Source: MGBC113645 sp036308445 (lineage in GTDB: Bacteria; Bacillota_I; Bacilli_A; Erysipelotrichales; Coprobacillaceae). Taken from it: a DNA stretch of 10,558 nucleotides. Position numbers and translations under genes: made by a program. Positions 7,132 through 10,558 of this stretch are shown here, one piece after another. The stretch is from contig JAXJVS010000103.1 of the NCBI GenBank assembly GCA_036308445.1, positions 1 to 10,558 of the forward strand. Direction: 5' to 3'. The notes under the pieces were generated by a model, which worked only from the letters and a program-made list of their open reading frames with translations, was not told the DNA's origin and ran no database searches. The number at the start of each line of letters is the position of its first letter. Position 1 is the first letter of the stretch.

Positions 7132-7532
7132 CTATCCAACAGCTTTTACAGTTATTAATAAATCTTCGTTAAATAATTAAATTATCTGATTAATATTAGG
7201 ACCCAGTTCATATCCTCTATTATCATAAACTACATAATATAATTGATGATATCTATTGTAATAAATAATAATGGAAGTTATATTCATTGATTGAATATAC
7301 TCAAATTTACTTATATTTATATTAAAGTATAGTAATTATAAATTCTTATCCTCAGTATTACCATTAATTTTTATTCTAAAATCTAAAACTATGTATTCTT
7401 TTTATAATTCTTCTTCATTATTTAATTCTGTAATTTCTACAATATTATTTAATGAAAAATCTATAATATCTTCTCTTTCTAATTTTATAGATGACATATT
7501 TTCAAAAACTAATTCTACACTTCAAATTCCAT
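7132..7532 (-). pseudogene. Decayed gene of unknown function
   Basis: A minus-strand reading frame can be followed from ATG at 7530-7532 (with GAGGT upstream) to TAG at 7132-7134. It opens as MEFEV. After one frameshift it continues ELVFENMSSIKLERED, then IIDFSLNNIVEITELNNEEE, a TAA, KEYIVLDFRIKING, another TAA, and FNINISKFEYIQSMNITS. It then gives IIIYYNRYHQLYYVVYDNRG, YELGPNINQ, a third TAA and a short end. From 7497 to 7134 everything lies in one frame of exactly 121 codons with three internal stops, and the peptide has ordinary protein-like composition. This is what a recently broken gene of about 130 residues looks like. I do not recognise the family. No coding gene on the other strand explains the stretch. 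Confidence 0.6.
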
Positions 7533-7632
7533 AACATGACCTCTATATATATTAAATGAAAGACTTAATATAATGACATTAAATCATTATCAAAAAGTAT
7601 TATTAATATTACCTATTGCTTATTATAATGAC

Positions 7633-7667
7633 TAAAAAAAATCTATAAAGTAAAATTACTTTATAGA
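7633..7667 (-). terminator. Terminator of the 56-aa protein gene
   Basis: A perfect 12-bp stem TCTATAAAGTAA/TTACTTTATAGA (7642-7653 with 7656-7667) is followed on the minus strand by eight T residues. The stem contains the stop codon (7661-7663). Confidence 0.85.
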
Positions 7668-7831
7668 GTTACATTATCAACCATGTTAAATAAATAATAA
7701 TAACTAATTCTAATCATTTCTAATCTTTCTATCGTTTCTTCATCATCTTTATATTTTTCATATAAGATATTAATTTCTTTTTCTAAATTATCCTTAATAC
7801 AGTACTTATCTATTTGTAAATCATTTTTCAT
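7661..7831 (-). CDS. Small acidic helical protein of unknown function (56 aa)
   Basis: The ATG at 7829-7831 follows a strong GGAGGG site, a consensus promoter lies 50 bases upstream, and a perfect terminator overlaps the stop. So this is very probably a real gene despite its size. The longer 81-codon frame starts upstream of the ribosome site and is not preferred. The protein is soluble: residues about 14-42 are rich in Glu, Lys and Leu (LEKEINILYEKYKDDEETIE) and predict one or two amphipathic helices, perhaps a short coiled coil. An aromatic patch YYYLF follows near 44-48. It is divergent from the XRE-family gene at 7949, with overlapping promoters, which suggests a partner or target of that regulator. 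I do not recognise the family. An antitoxin or regulator accessory is possible, but no toxin is seen. Confidence 0.7.
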   Translation of the reverse strand: MKNDLQIDKYCIKDNLEKEINILYEKYKDDEETIERLEMIRISYYYLFNMVDNVTL

Positions 7832-7877
7832 AAAAACTTTCCCTCCTTTTATCTTTTTAATCTTTATTCTTAATATA

Positions 7878-7906
7878 ATTTTAGAGCAAATTGGACCTTT
7901 TTTCAA
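7878..7906 (-). promoter_or_regulatory. Promoter of the 56-aa protein gene
   Basis: On the minus strand TTGAAA (7901-7906) and TAAAAT (7878-7883) are exactly 17 bases apart. The -35 overlaps the -35 region of the divergent XRE promoter. Confidence 0.7.
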
Positions 7907-7931
7907 TAGAACATTAAGTTCTACTTATAAT
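7902..7931 (+). promoter_or_regulatory. Promoter of the XRE-type regulator gene
   Basis: A perfect -10 TATAAT (7926-7931) stands 18 bases after a weak -35 TTCAAT (7902-7907). The -35 hexamer shares its bases with the opposing promoter. The start codon follows 17 bases after the -10, so the leader is very short. Confidence 0.6.
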
Positions 7932-7948
7932 ATTATTGAGGTGATGAT

Positions 7949-8164
7949 ATGAAGCTAAAAAGATTGAAAGATTTAAGAGAAGATTCTGATCTTACTCAAG
8001 CAAGATTAGCAAAATATATAAATATCACTCAACGCTCTTATTCTCATTATGAAAATGGAGATAGAGAAATACCTTTGATTATACTTATTAAACTTGCTGA
8101 TTTTTATGATACAAGTTTAGATTATCTAGTTGGCAGAACTGATAAAAAGAAGATGAATAAATGA
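7949..8164 (+). CDS. XRE/Cro-CI family HTH transcriptional regulator (71 aa)
   Basis: This is a small DNA-binding protein made almost entirely of one HTH_3 (Cro/C1) domain. The first helix includes KRLKDLREDSDLTQ. Helix 2 is TQARLAKY (16-23), and the recognition helix is TQRSYSHYENG (27-37). LIILIKLADFYDTSLDYLVGR closes the domain in the standard way, followed by a short lysine tail. The ATG (7949-7951) follows GAGGTGATGAT. There is no extra sensor or dimerisation domain, so it resembles phage or plasmid-type repressors and many free-standing Firmicute regulators. It is divergent from the 56-aa gene with overlapping promoters, so autoregulation and control of that gene are likely by inference. 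A hairpin terminator overlaps its stop. Confidence 0.93.
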   Translation: MKLKRLKDLREDSDLTQARLAKYINITQRSYSHYENGDREIPLIILIKLADFYDTSLDYLVGRTDKKKMNK

Positions 8165-8177
8165 CATCTTCTTTTTA
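8144..8177 (+). terminator. Terminator of the XRE-type regulator gene
   Basis: The 12-bp stem AAAAAGAAGATG/CATCTTCTTTTT (8144-8155 with 8165-8176) uses the last codons of the gene as its left arm and carries the TGA in the loop. The right arm ends in a T run. Confidence 0.8.
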
Positions 8178-8179
8178 TA

Positions 8180-8463
8180 TTATACCATATCTTCCAATTT
8201 AAATAAATAATCATTCTTTTTAACTTCTTTTAAACCAACAACAAATTTTTAATTTTCTTCAAAATTATATATAATAATCATCTTAGAATTTTTTCTAAGT
8301 TTCATCTAAAGTATAATCACTTACATATTGAATACTTTGTTTAAAATCTCTTTGAAAATGACTACAATAGTATGTATTCTTTCTAAAATCCATAGAATAC
8401 ATATGATATAAAACATTCTTCTATATATTGATTAATTCTTTCTTCAATTATTATTGCTTTCTC
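8180..8463 (-). pseudogene. Badly decayed gene of unknown function
   Basis: Reading the minus strand from about 8463 to the TAA at 8180-8182, protein-like pieces appear in shifting frames. They are KAIIIEERINQYIEECF, then MDFRKNTYYCSHFQRDFKQS with IQYVSDYTLDET, then after stops DDYYI, and finally KFVVGLKEVKKNDYLFKLED plus MV and a stop. At least three stops and two frame changes interrupt it, and no start codon with a ribosome site remains. The pieces are too coherent for random AT-rich DNA, but the call rests on composition alone. I do not recognise the family. The region holds no intact gene on either strand. Confidence 0.45.
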
Positions 8464-8518
8464 CTACTCACTATATAATAGTATTTTTATTATGAATGAG
8501 CACTTATGACTAGTAATT

Positions 8519-8527
8519 TGTTACAAT
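8519..8527 (+). promoter_or_regulatory. Possible extended -10 promoter of the 73-aa gene
   Basis: TGT followed by TACAAT forms an extended -10 element 36 bases before the start codon. No good -35 is seen, which is tolerable with an extended -10. Confidence 0.4.
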
Positions 8528-8563
8528 ATTTTATAGAATAATAGTATGTGGAGGAAAATAGAT

Positions 8564-8785
8564 ATGAATGTAAAACAAATAATTACTGATGCTGCAAAGA
8601 AAATCGCAAGTGATAAAGCTTTACAAAAACAATTTCAAACTAATCCAGTAAAAGCTTTAGAAAAAGTGTTAAATGTTGATTTACCTGATGACTTATTAAA
8701 TCCTGTTATTGAAGGAATTAAGGCTAAATTAACTGCTGATAAACTTGAAGATGCTGCAGGTTTCTTAAAAGGGTTAATAAAGTAA
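8564..8785 (+). CDS. Small helical protein with leader-peptide-like sequence (73 aa)
   Basis: The ATG at 8564 follows GGAGG by nine bases. The frame opens six codons earlier, at an ATG that overlaps the ribosome site, so that start is rejected. The 73 residues contain no cysteine. They form an amphipathic N-terminal helix (VKQIITDAAKKIASDKAL), then QKQFQTNPVKALEKVLNVDL and the turn PDDLL, a second helix (NPVIEGIKAKL), and a short Gly-containing tail (AAGFLKGLIK). The pattern of a short helix, a LxxxFxxNPxxALE segment and a LPDD turn resembles the leader region of NHLP/Nif11-type peptides and small conserved proteins of gut Firmicutes. No peptide-modifying enzyme, protease or exporter is adjacent, so a RiPP role is not claimed. 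It is expressed alone, with a strong terminator behind it. Confidence 0.8.
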   Translation: MNVKQIITDAAKKIASDKALQKQFQTNPVKALEKVLNVDLPDDLLNPVIEGIKAKLTADKLEDAAGFLKGLIK

Positions 8786-8818
8786 AAAATTCTTAGATTT
8801 TTATATCTAAGAATTTTT
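8785..8818. terminator. Bidirectional terminator between convergent genes
   Basis: A perfect 14-bp stem AAAAATTCTTAGAT/ATCTAAGAATTTTT (8785-8798 with 8805-8818) carries A and T runs on its ends, so it works on both strands. It ends the 73-aa gene and also lies 43 bases past the stop of the PAS gene on the other strand. Confidence 0.88.
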
Positions 8819-8860
8819 CCATATTTATCACTATTTCTTTTATTATATATTTTTTTATAT

Positions 8861-9244
8861 TTATATTCTATGTTTCCAGTATTCAAATACAGGTGTTTCT
8901 GGATTATCTTGATTCCAAGGCATTTCATGTCTTTCAAAATATCCTATAACATTATTATCATCATCTCTTACAGGTACAAAGAATTCTCTTTCTCCTGTTT
9001 TACCATTATAAAGTTCAAACATTTCTTCTTCTCCTGCATCTGCTCTTTTTAGAAATTCCTCAATCTTAGCTTTAGAATTTTCATTATGACAGTTAAAAAG
9101 ACTATTACCTATTTTAACTCTATCACCATATCTTTGTTTTGCTGTTTTATTCATATATCTTACTATATGATTTCTATCTACAAAGACAACTTCATAAGCA
9201 TATGCATCTAAAATACTAGCTAATACTTCTTTTGTTATTTCCAT
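8861..9244 (-). CDS. Stand-alone PAS domain protein
   Basis: The 127 residues are almost wholly one PAS domain. The N-terminal helix is ITKEVLASILDAY, the PAS core strands YEVVFVDRNHIVRYMN (17-32), and the helix TAKQRYG follows. GNSLFNCHNENS (46-57) contains Cys52-His53. The final strands are REFFVPVRDDDNNVIGYFERHEM, ending near residue 108 with a short tail. PAS domains of this subtype, with the HNENS-type motif and GYFER ending, also occur fused to DUF438/hemerythrin-like regions. Here no partner domain is present, and no kinase or cyclase output. It is second in an operon behind the YtvI-like gene: 21 bases separate the upstream stop from its ATG, with an AAGAGGT site inside. It probably senses a small molecule, redox state or protein partner. 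The ligand cannot be told. Confidence 0.88.
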   Translation of the reverse strand: MEITKEVLASILDAYAYEVVFVDRNHIVRYMNKTAKQRYGDRVKIGNSLFNCHNENSKAKIEEFLKRADAGEEEMFELYNGKTGEREFFVPVRDDDNNVIGYFERHEMPWNQDNPETPVFEYWKHRI

Positions 9245-9265
9245 ATCTAATACCTCTTCTTTCTT

Positions 9266-10381
9266 TTAACTATGACGATATTGATTAAAGTATTGAATTA
9301 ATGATTTAACATCTAAAATAATTTTATCAAAAGCTCCTGCTTTATATAAATTTACAATAATAATTCCTATAGGTACTGCAATAATCATACCAAATACACT
9401 ACTAAAACGATAACCAATAAACATAAAGATAAGCGTTGTTAGTGAATCTAAACCAACTGTATCACCTACAAATTTTGGTTGTAATAATTGATGTACTAAT
9501 AAACAAATAAAATAAATAATTATCAAACCTATAGCGGTAGTATAATCTCCTGTAAGTACTAAAAATATTGACCAAGGCCAAATAGCTGTACCAGTTCCTA
9601 GAAATGGTAAAAAGTCTAAAAAGGAAATAACGACTCCTAATAAAAGAGCGTAATTTATTCTAAGTATCATAAATCCTACCCATAAAATAATAGCTATAAT
9701 TCCCATGATTTTAAACTGAGCTTTAAAATATCCACCAACTGCTTTAGAAAACACATCTTTTAGCCAATCCCATCTATCAAAGAAAGATTTTGGAATAATA
9801 TTTCTTGTTCCCGTCTCAATCTTTTCTTTATCAGCAATAAAGAAGTATGCTGATAATAACATAAAGATGGTCATAACTAGTAAGTTAGGAATATTTTTAG
9901 CAATATTACCTGCTACACTTAATGTTGGCATACCTATCTTACTGACTAAATCACCAATATATGTATCGATATTAATAAAGAATTCTACGATTAAATTATT
10001 TAAATCACCTGGTAATTTCGTTAATAGAACTGATAAGTTACTTCCTATCATATGAATCTCTTCAACAAATATTGCATAAGCTTGTGGAATACTTTCTACT
10101 AAAGCTATTCCTTCTCTGACAAGCCATGCAATCAAAAAATAGCATATCGCCACAACTAATGATAAGGTACCCACAATAACAAGCCAGGATCCATGCTTTC
10201 TTACCAATTTAAAATTCTTTTCAAAAAACTTTATTAATGGATTAGCTAACATTGCAATAATCCATCCTATCACAAAAGGCATAAAGAATTTTATTAATTT
10301 GGGTACTAAAATAAATATTAATATTATTCCTATTATATATACTAATATATTTAATATTGTTTTTATATGTTTAGATGGCAT
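9266..10381 (-). CDS. AI-2E family membrane protein (YtvI-like)
   Basis: The 371 residues give the AI-2E/PerM family layout: two or three N-terminal hydrophobic segments (about 8-35, 35-48 and 66-88) and a central amphipathic region (about 90-160). The C-terminal membrane half carries the conserved SFLDFLPFLGTGTAIWP block (253-269) and the VHQLLQPKFVG motif (296-306). Family members include TqsA (autoinducer-2 export), Na+/H+ antiporter-like proteins and the Bacillus sporulation protein YtvI. The N-terminal LVPKLIKFFMPFVIGWIIA is most like YtvI. Length is normal. The ATG (10379-10381) follows GAGAGGAGTG. It leads a two-gene operon with the PAS protein. A sporulation role cannot be claimed without seeing sporulation genes nearby, so transport of a small solute is the general call. 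Confidence 0.9.
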   Translation of the reverse strand: MPSKHIKTILNILVYIIGIILIFILVPKLIKFFMPFVIGWIIAMLANPLIKFFEKNFKLVRKHGSWLVIVGTLSLVVAICYFLIAWLVREGIALVESIPQAYAIFVEEIHMIGSNLSVLLTKLPGDLNNLIVEFFINIDTYIGDLVSKIGMPTLSVAGNIAKNIPNLLVMTIFMLLSAYFFIADKEKIETGTRNIIPKSFFDRWDWLKDVFSKAVGGYFKAQFKIMGIIAIILWVGFMILRINYALLLGVVISFLDFLPFLGTGTAIWPWSIFLVLTGDYTTAIGLIIIYFICLLVHQLLQPKFVGDTVGLDSLTTLIFMFIGYRFSSVFGMIIAVPIGIIIVNLYKAGAFDKIILDVKSLIQYFNQYRHS

Positions 10382-10410
10382 ATTTCACACTCCTCTCACA
10401 TCATATATTA

Positions 10411-10439
10411 CTTATATAATAACATAAATTCACTTTAAA
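10411..10439 (-). promoter_or_regulatory. Possible promoter of the YtvI-like/PAS operon
   Basis: On the minus strand TTTAAA (10434-10439) and TATAAG (10411-10416) are 17 bases apart, about 30 bases before the start codon. Spacing is good but the hexamers are imperfect, so this is tentative. Confidence 0.4.
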
Positions 10440-10517
10440 ATCCTTAATATTGTTTTAATTCTTTATTATAGATTTATTGATTTTTTTATCTTTTTATTTT
10501 TAAGTTTGAGTATAAAT

Positions 10518-10557
10518 AAAAAAACTTAATTATATTATTAAATAATACAATTAAGTT
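10518..10557 (-). terminator. Terminator of a minus-strand gene beyond the right edge
   Basis: A 15-bp stem with one G-T pair (10523-10537 with 10543-10557) is followed on the minus strand by seven T residues. It most likely ends a gene lying to the right of the window. Confidence 0.75.
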
Positions 10558-10558
10558 C

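Noticed and set aside
8282..8299. Inverted repeat CTTAGAA/TTCTAAG
   Set aside because: It is a short AT-rich stem inside the decayed frame at 8180-8463, with no gene end close by to terminate. It is probably fortuitous.
510..8463. Reading TGA as tryptophan to repair the broken frames
   Set aside because: lrgA and the XRE gene end in TGA at positions supported by coupling or a terminator. The broken frames also contain TAA and TAG, so an altered code does not rescue them.
8546..8785. Complete RiPP biosynthetic cluster around the 73-aa protein
   Set aside because: No radical SAM enzyme, cyclodehydratase, lanthionine synthase, protease or ABC exporter is found in the window, so only a resemblance in the precursor can be noted.
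8635..9052. Open frames at 8635-8937 (-) and 8870-9052 (+)
   Set aside because: They are antisense to the 73-aa gene and the PAS gene respectively, cross the shared terminator, or lack ribosome sites.
9867..10055. Plus-strand 62-codon frame
   Set aside because: It is antisense to the YtvI-like gene, with no supporting signals.
1..10558. CRISPR array, tRNA, rRNA or phage structural genes
   Set aside because: No regularly spaced direct repeats, cloverleaf-like segments or phage proteins were found on reading both strands.

Overview
The window is very AT-rich. Its compact genes have strong GGAGG-type ribosome-binding sites, ordinary TGA/TAA/TAG stops, a Met T-box leader, an LrgAB pair and a YtvI-like membrane protein. 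This fits a low-GC Firmicute, most likely an Erysipelotrichia/Coprobacillaceae-type gut bacterium. That placement is inferred from style and gene content, because no rRNA or other taxonomic marker is present.

Layout. Bases 1-113 hold the last codons of a + strand membrane protein and a terminator. Bases 179-1259 hold a decayed IS3-family insertion sequence: orfA broken by stops and frameshifts, only the N-terminal part of orfB, and one recognisable terminal inverted repeat. Its repeat ends 23 bases beyond the metG stop, on the same strand. metG (methionyl-tRNA synthetase, 640 aa) has its own promoter and a T-box leader with a transcription terminator. Upstream of it, still on the minus strand, are an acyltransferase-3 membrane protein, the translationally coupled lrgA-lrgB pair, and a MATE efflux transporter.

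Bases 7100-8550 are an accessory stretch. It contains two decayed, unrecognised minus-strand reading frames (7132-7532 and 8180-8463). Between them lie an intact divergent pair, a 56-aa acidic helical protein and a 71-aa XRE-type repressor, whose promoters overlap at their -35 elements. Next is a + strand gene for a 73-aa helical protein that resembles the leader-like NHLP/Nif11 style but has no modification genes beside it. It converges on a minus-strand two-gene operon, a YtvI/AI-2E-type membrane protein followed by a stand-alone PAS-domain protein, through a shared bidirectional terminator. The right edge carries a terminator for a gene outside the window.

Functionally this is mostly chromosomal housekeeping and transport: tRNA charging, envelope acylation, probable pyruvate or related small-acid transport by LrgAB, drug/sodium antiport, and an AI-2E family protein. 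Old mobile DNA and degraded small genes are interspersed. I see no CRISPR array, tRNA, rRNA or intact mobile element. The items most worth a second look are the divergent XRE/56-aa pair, the 73-aa leader-like protein, the PAS/YtvI operon and the two decayed frames.
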